Below, piece by piece: positions 16,968 to 25,653 of a stretch of DNA of 54,461 nucleotides (its first letter is position 1; each line of letters opens with the position of its first letter). The notes beneath the pieces are model-generated. The model saw only the letters and a program-made list of their open reading frames with translations, made no database searches and was not told the origin of the DNA. The stretch is from contig DASUXY010000059.1 in NCBI GenBank assembly GCA_036377675.1, positions 1 to 54,461 of the forward strand, given 5' to 3'. Position numbers and translations under genes: made by a program. The stretch is from DASUXY01 sp036377675. GTDB taxonomy: Bacteria > Bacillota > Bacilli > Bacillales > Amphibacillaceae.

Positions 16968-18110
16968 CTACTTTTTTAATCGTGTCACAATTTTTGCCAC
17001 TCTTCTGGCCGCTTCTACAATGTCTTCCATTGAATTATGCACCCCAAAGCTAAAGCGAATTGAATTTCTCGTCCGTTCATCATCTGGCCCGTACAAGGCC
17101 AATAACACATGTGATGGTTCAATCGATCCTGCAGTACAAGCACTTCCGCTTGAAGCACAAATTCCGTCCAAGTCAAAGCTTGTCAACATCGTTTCCACAT
17201 CGACTCCCGGAAAACTAATATTAACAATTGATGGTACCGTCTGTTCTAAATCACCATTTACATCAAACTGGATTTCGTTTTTTTCCAGTTCTGCTAAGAA
17301 GGTCTGTTTGTATTGTTCATACAATCGGCTGTTTTCCGTTCTCCTATTAACCGCTAATTGTACCGCCTTTTGGAAGCCAGCAATTGCGACGACGTTTTCT
17401 GTTCCTGGGCGTCGTTTTCGCTCTTGTTCCCCACCAAAATGTAAAGGTGCTAATGGGACGTCTCCTTGTGCATATAAAAAACCGACTCCTTTAGGGCCGT
17501 TAATTTTATGCGAAGAAGCGGACAATAAATCAATCCCCATTTTCTTCACATCAATATCCATTAATCCATATGCTTGAACAGCATCGGTATGAAAGTATGC
17601 TTGATGATCTTTTAACAAATGACCGATTTCAGAAATCGGCTGAATAACTCCTGTTTCGTTATTAACAGACATGACCGAAACGAGAATCGTTTCATCTGTC
17701 AAGGCTGCTTTCAAATCATGAATTGACATTTTTCCACGTTCATCGATTGGTAAGTACGTAAGCTGATATCCTTCTTCTTCTAAATGTTGTGCGGTACGGA
17801 GAATAGCATGGTGTTCTTGTTCTGTCGTGATAATATGGTTCCCTTTGTCTTTGTTTGCTCTTGCTGTTCCAATCAGTGCTAAATTATCAGCTTCCGTTCC
17901 ACCACTAGTAAAAATAATTTCCTTTTCATCTGCATGAATGCTATTGGCAATCGAGCGTCTCGCTTCATCTAGATGTTTTCTTGCCGTTCGACCAAACGCA
18001 TGAGCACTAGATGGATTACCAAACACTTCATTGAATAAGGGAATCATCGTTTCAACAACTTCTCGGTGAACGGGTGTTGTCGCTGCATGATCTAAATAAA
18101 TTTGTTTCAT
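16968..18110 (-). CDS. Cysteine desulfurase (YrvO/IscS type)
   Basis: This PLP enzyme takes sulfur from cysteine and supplies MnmA and other thiolation or Fe-S pathways. The 380-residue protein begins with IYLDHAATTPVH. The substrate-binding TSGGTEADN block is near 70, the HHAILRTAQHLE block near 100, HTDAVQA near 175, the PLP lysine in SASSHKINGPKGVGF near 200, and the catalytic Cys in ICASSGSACTAGS near 325. The ATG at 18110 gives the canonical MKQIYLD N-terminus with AAGGG upstream. An in-frame ATG at 18137 overlaps the cymR stop but lacks a ribosome site. Order cymR-desulfurase-mnmA is as in B. subtilis. Confidence 0.95.
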   Translation of the reverse strand: MKQIYLDHAATTPVHREVVETMIPLFNEVFGNPSSAHAFGRTARKHLDEARRSIANSIHADEKEIIFTSGGTEADNLALIGTARANKDKGNHIITTEQEHHAILRTAQHLEEEGYQLTYLPIDERGKMSIHDLKAALTDETILVSVMSVNNETGVIQPISEIGHLLKDHQAYFHTDAVQAYGLMDIDVKKMGIDLLSASSHKINGPKGVGFLYAQGDVPLAPLHFGGEQERKRRPGTENVVAIAGFQKAVQLAVNRRTENSRLYEQYKQTFLAELEKNEIQFDVNGDLEQTVPSIVNISFPGVDVETMLTSFDLDGICASSGSACTAGSIEPSHVLLALYGPDDERTRNSIRFSFGVHNSMEDIVEAARRVAKIVTRLKK

Positions 18111-18136
18111 ACTTATAATTCCCTTCTTTACATGCA

Positions 18137-18556
18137 TTATATATAAAACATATATGCCTCTCGAGGTTCATCATCTTCATGTTGAAGTAAATCTTCTAAT
18201 GTCGTTTCGTCTAAGACGCTTTTCACAGCGTCTCGAATGCGAAGCCACAACGCTTGATTGGCTGGTTCCTCTTCTTCTATATCTTCAACAAGAGTAATTG
18301 GACCTTCTAAAACACGGATGATATCTCCAGCAGTTATATGTTGTGGTTCTTTTGTTAATTTATAACCGCCATAAGCCCCACGTATACTCTTGATAAGACC
18401 AGCATTACGCAAAGGAGCAGCTAACTGTTCCAAGTAGTATTCTGATAAATCATGTTCTCTAGCAATTGTTTTTAAGGAAGTTGGACCTTCCCCATATTTT
18501 TTAGCTAACGCAAGCATAATCGTTAAGCCGTAACGTCCCTTTGTTGAAATTTTCAT
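18137..18556 (-). CDS. cymR: Cysteine metabolism repressor CymR (Rrf2 family)
   Basis: CymR, bound to CysK, represses cysteine uptake and synthesis genes. The 139-residue protein has the Rrf2 winged helix: MKISTKGRYGLTIMLALA, the recognition region SLKTIAREHDLSEYYLEQL (about 27-45) and wing KSIRGAYGGYKLT. The CymR signature AGDIIRVLEGPI and the family C-terminus EAYMFYI follow. It has no cysteine at all, so it cannot bind an Fe-S cluster as IscR-type Rrf2 members do. First gene of the cymR-desulfurase-mnmA operon, divergent from rarA. Confidence 0.93.
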   Translation of the reverse strand: MKISTKGRYGLTIMLALAKKYGEGPTSLKTIAREHDLSEYYLEQLAAPLRNAGLIKSIRGAYGGYKLTKEPQHITAGDIIRVLEGPITLVEDIEEEEPANQALWLRIRDAVKSVLDETTLEDLLQHEDDEPREAYMFYI

Positions 18557-18641
18557 TTAATACACCTCTATTTTAACTCAACACATGGCATCATCATTTG
18601 CGTGAAATAATCTCTCACTGCTGACCATGAATACAAATTAC

Positions 18642-18671
18642 ATTATATCATGAACGGCAAGCATCTTGCAT
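18642..18671 (-). promoter_or_regulatory. cymR promoter with extended -10
   Basis: The minus strand carries TGATATAAT, a perfect TATAAT with the extended-10 TG, at plus-strand 18642-18650, about 85 bp before the cymR ATG. The -35 region is poor, as is usual for extended-10 promoters. Confidence 0.65.
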
Positions 18672-18731
18672 TTTATTACATTCATGATTACGCTTGAGGC
18701 AGACAATCATTTAAAATAAAGGACGATTTGA

Positions 18732-20009
18732 ATGAAACAACAACCACTCGCATTTCGAATGCGACCTTCACATATCGATGAAATCATTGGACAAGAACAT
18801 CTTGTCGGTACAAATAAAATTGTTCATCGAATGATTCAAGCAAAACGCTTAGCTTCCATGATATTGTTTGGTCCACCAGGGACTGGAAAAACGTCGATGG
18901 CGATTGCGTTGGCGAAAAGTCTAAACTTACAAGTTCGCATGCTCAATGCTGTCGTCGACCGAAAAAAGGATATGGAAATTGTCGTTGAAGAGGCAAAAAT
19001 GTCAGGACACGTCGTCTTAATTGTTGATGAAGTTCACCGCTTAGATAAAGCGAGACAAGACTTTCTTCTTCCACACTTAGAAAGTAATTTAATCACTTTA
19101 ATTGGTTGTACGACGAGTAATCCCTATCATTCGATTAATCCAGCGATTAGAAGTCGTTGCCATTTATTTGAATTATTCCCGTTATCAACGGATCATATGA
19201 AAACAGCCATTCAACGGGCACTAACAGACCGGGAAAATGGATTAGGCGCACATCACATTGTCCTCACCGATGATGCACTTGAACATTTAGCAACAAGTGC
19301 GAATGGAGATATGCGAGCAGCTTTAAATGGATTGGAATTAGCCGTTTTTTCAACACCTGAAAATGAACGTGGTGAAATTGTTATTTCTTTATCCGTTGCC
19401 GAAGAATGTATGCAAAAGAAAAGCTTTTCACATGATAAGGACGGTGATGCTCATTACGACGTTTTATCTGCCTTTCAAAAGTCGATTCGGGGAAGTGATG
19501 TCGATGCGGCATTGCATTATTTAGGACGTTTAATTGAAGCAGGAGATTTAGAGAGTATCACCCGTCGAATGATTGTTATCGCCTATGAAGATATTGGCCT
19601 AGCAAATCCGCAAGCAGGACCACGAGCAATCGCTGCCGTTGAAGCGGCTGAGCGATTAGGTTTTCCAGAAGCGCGCATTCCACTTGCTGTTTGCGTCATC
19701 GAACTAAGCTTATCACCAAAATCAAATACAGCGTATAAAGCTTTAGATGCTGCTTTAAAAGATATTCGCTCTGGAAAAAGTGGCGAAGTTCCTTTACACC
19801 TTAAAGATGCCCATTATAAAGGGGCCAAATCACTAGGAAGAGGCGTTGAATATAAATACCCACATCACTCCGAAAGCGGTTGGGTGCCACAACAATATTT
19901 ACCGGATGAATTAGTAAACAAACAATACTATATCCCGAAAAAAACAGGCAAGTTTGAACGAGCAATGAAACAAGTTTATGAAAAAATTAAATCTGATGCT
20001 AACAAATAA
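18732..20009 (+). CDS. rarA: Replication-associated recombination protein RarA/MgsA
   Basis: RarA is a tetrameric AAA+ ATPase related to clamp loaders and RuvB that acts at stalled forks. The 425-residue protein opens with LAFRMRPSHIDEIIGQEHLVG. Walker A is FGPPGTGKTSMAIALA near 48, Walker B LIVDEVHRLDKARQD near 97, sensor 1 LIGCTTSNP near 120, and the arginine finger region AIRSRCHLFEL near 136. The C-terminal tetramerisation domain contains YEDIGLANPQAGPRA and the terminal HLKDAHYKGAKSLGRGVEYKYPH block. AAAGGA lies 9 nt before the ATG. B. subtilis yrvN is likewise next to cymR. Confidence 0.96.
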   Translation: MKQQPLAFRMRPSHIDEIIGQEHLVGTNKIVHRMIQAKRLASMILFGPPGTGKTSMAIALAKSLNLQVRMLNAVVDRKKDMEIVVEEAKMSGHVVLIVDEVHRLDKARQDFLLPHLESNLITLIGCTTSNPYHSINPAIRSRCHLFELFPLSTDHMKTAIQRALTDRENGLGAHHIVLTDDALEHLATSANGDMRAALNGLELAVFSTPENERGEIVISLSVAEECMQKKSFSHDKDGDAHYDVLSAFQKSIRGSDVDAALHYLGRLIEAGDLESITRRMIVIAYEDIGLANPQAGPRAIAAVEAAERLGFPEARIPLAVCVIELSLSPKSNTAYKALDAALKDIRSGKSGEVPLHLKDAHYKGAKSLGRGVEYKYPHHSESGWVPQQYLPDELVNKQYYIPKKTGKFERAMKQVYEKIKSDANK

Positions 20010-20379
20010 CCCAGCCATAGATTAGTTATGCAACTTGAAATAATGGCTTTGAACCTCTATTTACTAGAACGATAACGAGCCATTTTTACACCTATAGCAA
20101 GTGAACATCTTGTCATGACGTAAGCGATAAACTCATGTATAATTCCCTTTCTAAACGGATAAACTTATGAATAAAGGTGCTTTTTCAAAGCAATCACATA
20201 CGATATTACACGTTAGTTGAGCAGAACTTTTTACAAGAAACAAATGTAATAGTTCTAGGAAGAGTCTCTTGTAGTTTACTTACTATAAACAGGGGTTACA
20301 TACCCATGCGTTTACACAATCTTCCATTATTCATTACAAAATCTATAAAACGCTGTAATAGGAAAAGGAGATGGACGAA
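20010..20379. other. Leader region upstream of rsfA
   Basis: No gene is supported. A sigma-F/G-type promoter candidate lies at 20137-20166 (listed separately), leaving a leader of about 205 nt before rsfA. A dyad AGCCAT...ATGGCT (20015-20047) follows rarA but has no T-run. An open frame from 20177 across the rsfA start lacks a ribosome site. Confidence 0.4.
20137..20166 (+). promoter_or_regulatory. Candidate forespore (sigma-F/G) promoter of rsfA
   Basis: GTATA (20137-20141), 15 bp, then GGATAAACTT (20157-20166) matches the sigma-F pattern GYWTA-N~15/16-GGNNANAMT well. B. subtilis rsfA is known to be forespore-expressed, so the position makes biological sense, though the leader would be long. 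Confidence 0.45.
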
Positions 20380-21033
20380 TTGGCTAAAGTTAGACAAGAT
20401 GCATGGTCACACGAAGATGATTTATTGTTAGCAGAAACTGTATTGCGCCATATACGGGAAGGTAGTACACAGTTAAATGCATTTGAGGAAGTTGGTGACA
20501 AATTAAACCGTACTTCAGCGGCATGTGGGTTTCGCTGGAATGCTGAAATACGTAAAAAGTATATCGATGCTATTGAACTGGCAAAAAGACAACGGAAAGA
20601 AAAGAAACGATCATTGGAAAAAAAGAAAAGGAAAGCGAAACGAAAATCGATTGCTTCTGTCTCACAACATTACGTAGACAATGCAATCGATTCGATCACC
20701 AATAATCATTCGACCATAACATTGGATACGGTTATTCAATTTTTAAATCAATTGAAAAAAGATTTCTCTCTTTCCACTCAATCGAGAATGACACTTGATG
20801 AAACAAAAAGAGAAAATGACATGTTAAAGCAACAGATTTCAAAACTAGAAAAGGAACTTTCACAAACGAGAAAGCAACTGCAAACGATTAAAGAAGATTA
20901 TCAAGTTTTCGTACAAATTATGGATCGAGCTAGAAAAATGACCGTGCTCGAAGATACAGGTTCGCTAAAAGCTCCTTCATTTCGAATGGACAAAAATGGA
21001 AACCTCGAACAAGTGATCGAAGGGTCGAATTAA
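20380..21033 (+). CDS. rsfA: Prespore-specific transcription regulator RsfA
   Basis: RsfA modulates sigma-F-dependent transcription in the forespore. The 217-residue protein starts with the Myb/SANT-like DNA-binding motif AKVRQDAWSHEDDLLLAETVLRHI... through TSAACGFRWNAEIRKKY (about 2-60). A strongly basic stretch (KRQRKEKKRSLEKKKRKAKRK) follows, then a C-terminal coiled coil at about 135-180. The TTG at 20380 is preferred: AAAGGAG lies 9 nt upstream and it aligns with the usual N-terminus, whereas the ATG at 20371 directly abuts the ribosome site. It stands alone, convergent with the FAH gene, and is followed by a repeat/terminator element. Confidence 0.88.
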   Translation: MAKVRQDAWSHEDDLLLAETVLRHIREGSTQLNAFEEVGDKLNRTSAACGFRWNAEIRKKYIDAIELAKRQRKEKKRSLEKKKRKAKRKSIASVSQHYVDNAIDSITNNHSTITLDTVIQFLNQLKKDFSLSTQSRMTLDETKRENDMLKQQISKLEKELSQTRKQLQTIKEDYQVFVQIMDRARKMTVLEDTGSLKAPSFRMDKNGNLEQVIEGSN

Positions 21034-21103
21034 TTGTTTGTTCGGATTAGAACAATAGCTATAAAGGTTATATAAGGCAATTCAACTCTTTACCTCAGAT
21101 ACC

Positions 21104-21195
21104 TAGCCAAAAATCCAAAACACTGATTAATCAATGTTTTGGATTTTTGTTTTTGCATGCGTTTTTAACTTACGTTTTATCCTTTTAAACAACCT
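21104..21195 (+). repeat. Dispersed MITE-like element with terminator hairpin, copy 1
   Basis: The core is a near-perfect hairpin with 19-nt arms (21110-21128 and 21129-21147, one mismatch; AAAATCCAAAACACTGATT and its complement) followed by TTTTTGTTTTTG. It continues into TTTTTAACTTACGTTTTATCCTTTTA, split here by position: 21161-21186. The same hairpin and tail recur at 32606-32701, and the tail recurs inverted at about 37540-37580. Here it sits between convergent rsfA and the FAH gene and can terminate both. Confidence 0.8.
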
Positions 21196-21237
21196 CTTGT
21201 ATAGAACACGATGTAATCCAGTCACTCATACGATTTA

Positions 21238-22176
21238 TTAGCGAACAACAACCTCGTTTTCCATCATACCAATCTTTTCAATTTCCAGCGTTACGCGATC
21301 CCCTTCCGTTAAAAACTGTGGAGGATCCATCGCAAAACCAACACCTTCAGGAGTGCCTGTTAAGATGAGATCACCTGGAGAGAGTGTCATAATTTTCGAA
21401 ATGTATGCCAGTAAATATGGGATATCAAAGATAAAATGGCGTGTATTCGAATCTTGACGAATTTCTCCATTCACAGATGAACGTATCGACAAATTCGATG
21501 GATCACCAATTTCATCTGGAGTAACAATCCAGGGACCAATTGGAGTCGACTGATCCAATGTTTTACCTTGCAACCATTGCGGGGTTTGTTTCTGCAAGTC
21601 CCGAGCAGACGTATCATTAGCAATCGTATAGCCTGCAACGTATTCATAAGCTTCTTCTTTTGAAATGTTACATGCTTCTTTTCCGATCACAACGGCGAGT
21701 TCAACTTCATAATCGAGTCGATTCGTTATCGAAGGCTTTCTAATCGCATCTTCTGGTCCGATTAAAGCATTCGTAAACTTCGCAAACAACACGGGGAATT
21801 CAGGAATATCACTCTCCATTTCAGATACATGCTCCTTATAGTTTTGCCCAACACAAATGATTTTTGACGGGGAAGGCACTGGATTTGATAAGGAAATATC
21901 GTCTTTATTAAATAATGCTTCTTGTTTTTCATCCTTTGTATTCACTATATAATTACAAACTTTTTTAGCTTGATGAATCGCTGGAATCCCTAATGAAAAG
22001 AAAGTTGATGGGTCAGATGGTAACAGTTTGTCCTCGCCATCTAATAAGGTTACTTTTTCTTTTTCCGCAACATATTTTTTATGTGCTTTTTGAATATCGA
22101 TCACTTGATCGTCAACGAGACAGCCAATTTTGTAATCAGTGGAATCTTTCAACAATTTAAAACTGATAAGTTTCAT
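21238..22176 (-). CDS. Fumarylacetoacetate hydrolase family protein (YisK-like)
   Basis: FAH-superfamily enzymes cleave or decarboxylate beta-keto acids, including fumarylpyruvate, 2-hydroxyhepta-2,4-dienedioate and oxaloacetate. The 312-residue protein has an N-terminal domain (about 1-105) and the catalytic domain starting at KIICVGQNYKEHVSEM. The metal ligands lie in LDYEVELAVVIGKEA (about 185-199) and TIANDTSARDLQ. The conserved LILTGTPEGVGF block is near 280. The substrate cannot be told; oxaloacetate decarboxylase activity, as proposed for YisK, is possible. ATG at 22176 with AAGGGG 8 nt upstream; an in-frame extension to 22227 overlaps the 6S RNA terminator and is not used. Confidence 0.88.
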   Translation of the reverse strand: MKLISFKLLKDSTDYKIGCLVDDQVIDIQKAHKKYVAEKEKVTLLDGEDKLLPSDPSTFFSLGIPAIHQAKKVCNYIVNTKDEKQEALFNKDDISLSNPVPSPSKIICVGQNYKEHVSEMESDIPEFPVLFAKFTNALIGPEDAIRKPSITNRLDYEVELAVVIGKEACNISKEEAYEYVAGYTIANDTSARDLQKQTPQWLQGKTLDQSTPIGPWIVTPDEIGDPSNLSIRSSVNGEIRQDSNTRHFIFDIPYLLAYISKIMTLSPGDLILTGTPEGVGFAMDPPQFLTEGDRVTLEIEKIGMMENEVVVR

Positions 22177-22205
22177 TTGTAACGCCCCTTTTATGTATCT
22201 CTTTT

Positions 22206-22240
22206 TAAAGTTAAAAATCGGCTCCATTATACGTGAGCCG
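22206..22240 (-). terminator. Terminator of the 6S RNA transcript
   Basis: On the minus strand AAAATCGGCTC pairs with GAGCCGATTTTT across a 10-nt loop, with the T-run in the 3' arm. It lies between the 6S RNA and the FAH gene's ribosome site, so FAH expression would need readthrough or a promoter between 22176 and 22206. Confidence 0.85.
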
Positions 22241-22261
22241 ATTTTACCGTCTGTCTTATGT

Positions 22262-22465
22262 ACAATCCCAATAGTGCCGTCTATATGATAATTTTGATCC
22301 CGCTCTCGGCAGGTGGGTACCCTGTTTTATGGTTTGTACGTCCTCTTCCTTCAAGGCATGTACGCCGCATAAAAACGGTTCGGGTTCCCAAGTTTATAGG
22401 TGTTCGGTCAAAATGTATTGAATAGACGCACACATCAGGATTTCTCTTGTCTTATCATTGTTTGT
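22262..22465 (-). ncRNA. ssrS: 6S RNA (6S-1/BsrA type)
   Basis: 6S RNA binds the sigma-A RNA polymerase holoenzyme, mimicking an open promoter. The 5' region AATCCTGATGTG pairs with the 3' CACTATTGGGATT to close a long hairpin of about 180 nt. The plus strand reads GTTCGGTCAAAAT at 22402, the same start as the product RNA known from B. subtilis 6S-1, so the template for pRNA synthesis is visible. The CTTGGGAACCCGAACCG and GCCGAGAGCGGGATC segments are also typical. It lies downstream of aspS, as in B. subtilis. The 5' end is set from the promoter and may be trimmed by about 10-20 nt to near 22444; the 3' end is approximate. Confidence 0.93.
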
Positions 22466-22471
22466 AAAGTT

Positions 22472-22500
22472 ATTTTACCATATTAAAGATGATTTTTCAA
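22472..22500 (-). promoter_or_regulatory. Sigma-A promoter of 6S RNA
   Basis: TTGAAA (plus-strand 22495-22500) and TAAAAT (22472-22477) are 17 bp apart, giving a start near 22465. It lies in the 58 bp before the 3' end of aspS. Confidence 0.8.
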
Positions 22501-22558
22501 TATGCCTCTCTATAACAGTTTCTTAACATATGTTACATTTTATAAACAAAGTGATTGT

Positions 22559-24325
22559 TTAATCATATTTTTCTAAGACTTGAATAGAAAGATCGTTTAA
22601 CTGCTGTTCACTTACTTCATTTGGAGCATCTGTCAATAAGTCGGTAGCAGAAGCCGTTTTCGGGAAGAGTATGGTATCCCGTAAGTTTTTACGACCCGCA
22701 AGTAACATAACCATTCGATCGAGCCCAAGAGCGACTCCGCCATGTGGTGGTGCTCCATGTTCTAACGCTTCTAGAAAAAAGCCGAATTGTTCTTCTCGAG
22801 ACTCTTTTGAAAAACCGAGCACATCAAACATTTTTTCTTGTTGTTCACGCTTATAATTACGTAAAGAACCTCCACCGAGTTCATATCCGTTTAAAACGAT
22901 GTCATAGGCAATCGCCCGAGCGTTCTCTGGCTCTGTTGCCAATTTATCCAAATCATCTGGATGTGCCATCGTAAATGGATGGTGAGCAGCTACGTATCTT
23001 TTTTCCTTTTCATCATATTCAAGTAACGGCCAATCCGTGATCCATAAAAAGTTAAATACTGATTCATCAATCAATTGTAATGATTTCCCGAGCATCAGTC
23101 GCAATTCTCCGAGGCTATCATAGACTATGGACGTTTTATCAGCAACAAATAATAATAAGTCACCGTTTGTTGCTTCAGCACGTTCCATGATACCGCTTTT
23201 CTCTTCGTCTGACAAAAACTTCGCAATTGGACCGGTAACATCGCCCTTTTCAATCTTTAACCACGCTAACCCTTTCGCTCCGTATACTTTAATATCTTCT
23301 GTTAATTGATCGATATCTTTTCGAGAAAAGTTGTTCGCTTCTCCTTTTACATTTAACAAACACACTTTTCCACCATCGGCGACCGCACCTTGAAACACTT
23401 TGAAAGCTGAATTGGCGACGATATCGGTAACGTGAATTAATTCTAAACCAAATCTCGTATCTGGCTTATCTGAACCGAACCTTTCCATCGCTTCTTGATA
23501 AGGCATTCGAGGTAGAGGTAATGGAATGTCAATCCCTTTAACTTGCTTCATTATGTATTGCATCATGCGCTCGGTTATTTCCATAATCTCATCACTCGTC
23601 ATGAACGATGTTTCTAAATCGATTTGCGTGAATTCCGGTTGACGATCTGCTCGTAAGTCTTCATCGCGGAAACAACGAGCGATTTGATAATATTTTTCAA
23701 AACCACTCATCATAAGCAACTGTTTAAACAGTTGCGGCGACTGTGGTAAGGCATAAAATTCTCCCTGATGGACACGACTTGGCACGAGATAGTCACGAGC
23801 TCCTTCGGGGGTACTTTTCGTTAAAATCGGTGTTTCCATTTCTAAAAAGCCACTTTCATTTAAAAAATTACGCACGGCTTGTGTAATTTCATGACGCATT
23901 TTAAATGTTTCTTGCATTTCTTGACGACGTAATTCAAGATAACGATATTTCAAGCGCAAATCTACAGATACATCTCTTTCGTCAATAGCGAATGGTGGCG
24001 TTTTTGCTATATTCAAAATAGCAATATGTGTTGCAACTACTTCTATGTTTCCTGTTTTAAGCGCTGGGTTAACCGTAGATGGATCACGTTGAACAACTTT
24101 ACCTTTAACTTCAATGACAAATTCGCTACGGACTTTGTCAGCAATTTCGAGCGCTTCCTTTGAATGCTCTGGATTAAAAACAACTTGCGTAATTCCTGAT
24201 TGATCACGTAAATCAATAAAAATAACACCGCCTAAATCTCGGCGATTATGGACCCAACCTTTCAGTACAACTTCTTGATTCACATGAGTGTCTCGCAACA
24301 CTCCAGCAAATATTCGCTTACTCAT
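22559..24325 (-). CDS. aspS: Aspartyl-tRNA synthetase
   Basis: AspS charges tRNA-Asp. The 588 residues are the normal bacterial length. An N-terminal OB-fold anticodon domain (about 1-105, with GWVHNRRDLGGVIFIDLRD) precedes the class II core, with motif 1 near LNESGFLEMETPIL and motif 2 at YYQIARCFRDEDLRADRQPEFTQ, given here as the CFRDEDLRADRQPEF block near 215. A bacterial GAD insertion follows, then motif 3 GVALGLDRMVMLLAG near 530. The ATG at 24325 overlaps the end of hisS by 8 nt, with GGGAGG upstream, so the two are translationally coupled and share the T-box. Confidence 0.97.
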   Translation of the reverse strand: MSKRIFAGVLRDTHVNQEVVLKGWVHNRRDLGGVIFIDLRDQSGITQVVFNPEHSKEALEIADKVRSEFVIEVKGKVVQRDPSTVNPALKTGNIEVVATHIAILNIAKTPPFAIDERDVSVDLRLKYRYLELRRQEMQETFKMRHEITQAVRNFLNESGFLEMETPILTKSTPEGARDYLVPSRVHQGEFYALPQSPQLFKQLLMMSGFEKYYQIARCFRDEDLRADRQPEFTQIDLETSFMTSDEIMEITERMMQYIMKQVKGIDIPLPLPRMPYQEAMERFGSDKPDTRFGLELIHVTDIVANSAFKVFQGAVADGGKVCLLNVKGEANNFSRKDIDQLTEDIKVYGAKGLAWLKIEKGDVTGPIAKFLSDEEKSGIMERAEATNGDLLLFVADKTSIVYDSLGELRLMLGKSLQLIDESVFNFLWITDWPLLEYDEKEKRYVAAHHPFTMAHPDDLDKLATEPENARAIAYDIVLNGYELGGGSLRNYKREQQEKMFDVLGFSKESREEQFGFFLEALEHGAPPHGGVALGLDRMVMLLAGRKNLRDTILFPKTASATDLLTDAPNEVSEQQLNDLSIQVLEKYD

Positions 24326-25607
24326 TATTCTTTCCTCCCGACAGCTTACTTTTCATAATTTCAACGATCTTGTTCAAGGGCACTTCTTCTTGTTCACCCG
24401 TTGCCATATTTTTCACTTCGATCACATCTTTTTCTAGTTCGTTCTCTCCAAAAATTAAAACATATTTCGCTTGGAGTCGATTGGCAGCTTTGAATTGTGC
24501 TCTCATTTTTTGTTGTAAATAATTTTTGTCAACTTGGAGACCATTTTTCCGCAACTCATGAACGAGAGCAACAGATTGCTTGTCTGCCTCTTCACCAACG
24601 GCGATGAAATAGCAATCCAATTGCTTTTCTACTGGGATGTCTATCTCTTCTGCTTCAAGCGCCATGAGCAATCGCTCAATTCCCATACCGAAACCGATTC
24701 CAGGAGTTTGTGGGCCACCTAAATCTTCGACTAATCCGTCATATCTTCCTCCACCCGTTAACGTTGTAATCGCTCCAAACCCTTCTGCTTCACTCATAAT
24801 TTCGAAAGCCGTATGGTTATAATAATCAAGTCCTCGGACAAGATTCGGATCAACTGTGTACTCAATTCCCATTATTGTAAGATATTCTTTCACTTGTTCA
24901 AAATACTTTTTTGACGATTCATTTAAATACTCAAGAATCGATGGGGCCTGCTCCATAGCCGGATGATTTCGGTCCTTTTTACAATCTAAAATACGTAATG
25001 GATTTTGCGTAAGTCGTTTCTGACAATCTTGACACAATTGTTCTTGATGTGGCGTAAAATGTTCAATTAAAGCTTTTCGGTAATTGGTACGACTTTCTTC
25101 GTCACCTAATGAGTTGATGACTAATTTTAAAGATGTAAGTCCAAGTTCTTTGTAACACGTCATTGCTAAATCGATCACTTCTGCATCAACAGCAGGCGAG
25201 GCACTACCAAGCACTTCTACGCCAAATTGATGTAACTGTCGCATCCGACCTTGTTGTGGCCGTTCATACCTAAACAATTGCATGAAATAATACAGCTTAA
25301 CAGGTTGATTGGGACTTCCGTACAATTTATTTTGTACAAATGCTCTTGCGACGGAAGCTGTTCCTTCCGGTCGTAATGTTAAACTTCTTCCACCTCGATC
25401 TTCAAATGTATACATTTCTTTTTGGACGATATCCGTTGAGTCACCGACTCCACGCTGAAACACTTCCGTATGCTCAAATATAGGTGTACGTATTTCTTGA
25501 TAATGATACCGATCACATATATTTTTTAGTTTACTCTCTATGTACTGCCACTTTGCCGCTTCTTCTGGTAATATATCTACGGTACCTCTCGGTGCGTTCA
25601 TCTTCAT
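24318..25607 (-). CDS. hisS: Histidyl-tRNA synthetase
   Basis: HisS charges tRNA-His. The 429-residue protein has the class II core: APRGTVDILPEEA, motif 2 in YYFMQLFRYERPQQGRMRQLHQFGVE (positions about 105-130, with R113-type ATP contact). The HisA motif LVRGLDYYNHTAFEI is near 255, motif 3 GFGMGIERLLMAL near 310, and the C-terminal anticodon domain lies beyond 330. The ATG at 25607 follows AGGAGGGGCAACA; the extension to 25649 runs into the T-box terminator and is not used. First gene of the hisS-aspS operon. Confidence 0.97.
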   Translation of the reverse strand: MKMNAPRGTVDILPEEAAKWQYIESKLKNICDRYHYQEIRTPIFEHTEVFQRGVGDSTDIVQKEMYTFEDRGGRSLTLRPEGTASVARAFVQNKLYGSPNQPVKLYYFMQLFRYERPQQGRMRQLHQFGVEVLGSASPAVDAEVIDLAMTCYKELGLTSLKLVINSLGDEESRTNYRKALIEHFTPHQEQLCQDCQKRLTQNPLRILDCKKDRNHPAMEQAPSILEYLNESSKKYFEQVKEYLTIMGIEYTVDPNLVRGLDYYNHTAFEIMSEAEGFGAITTLTGGGRYDGLVEDLGGPQTPGIGFGMGIERLLMALEAEEIDIPVEKQLDCYFIAVGEEADKQSVALVHELRKNGLQVDKNYLQQKMRAQFKAANRLQAKYVLIFGENELEKDVIEVKNMATGEQEEVPLNKIVEIMKSKLSGGKNNE

Positions 25608-25653
25608 TGTTGCCCCTCCTCCAATAGCAAAAAATATAATTTCAACCATATAA

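Noticed and set aside
20168..20221. 17-codon open frame just after the sigma-F-like promoter
   Set aside because: It has an ATG but no ribosome-binding site; probably chance within the rsfA leader.
20177..20431. 84-residue plus-strand open frame upstream of rsfA
   Set aside because: No ribosome site, unusual composition, and it overlaps the rsfA start in another frame.
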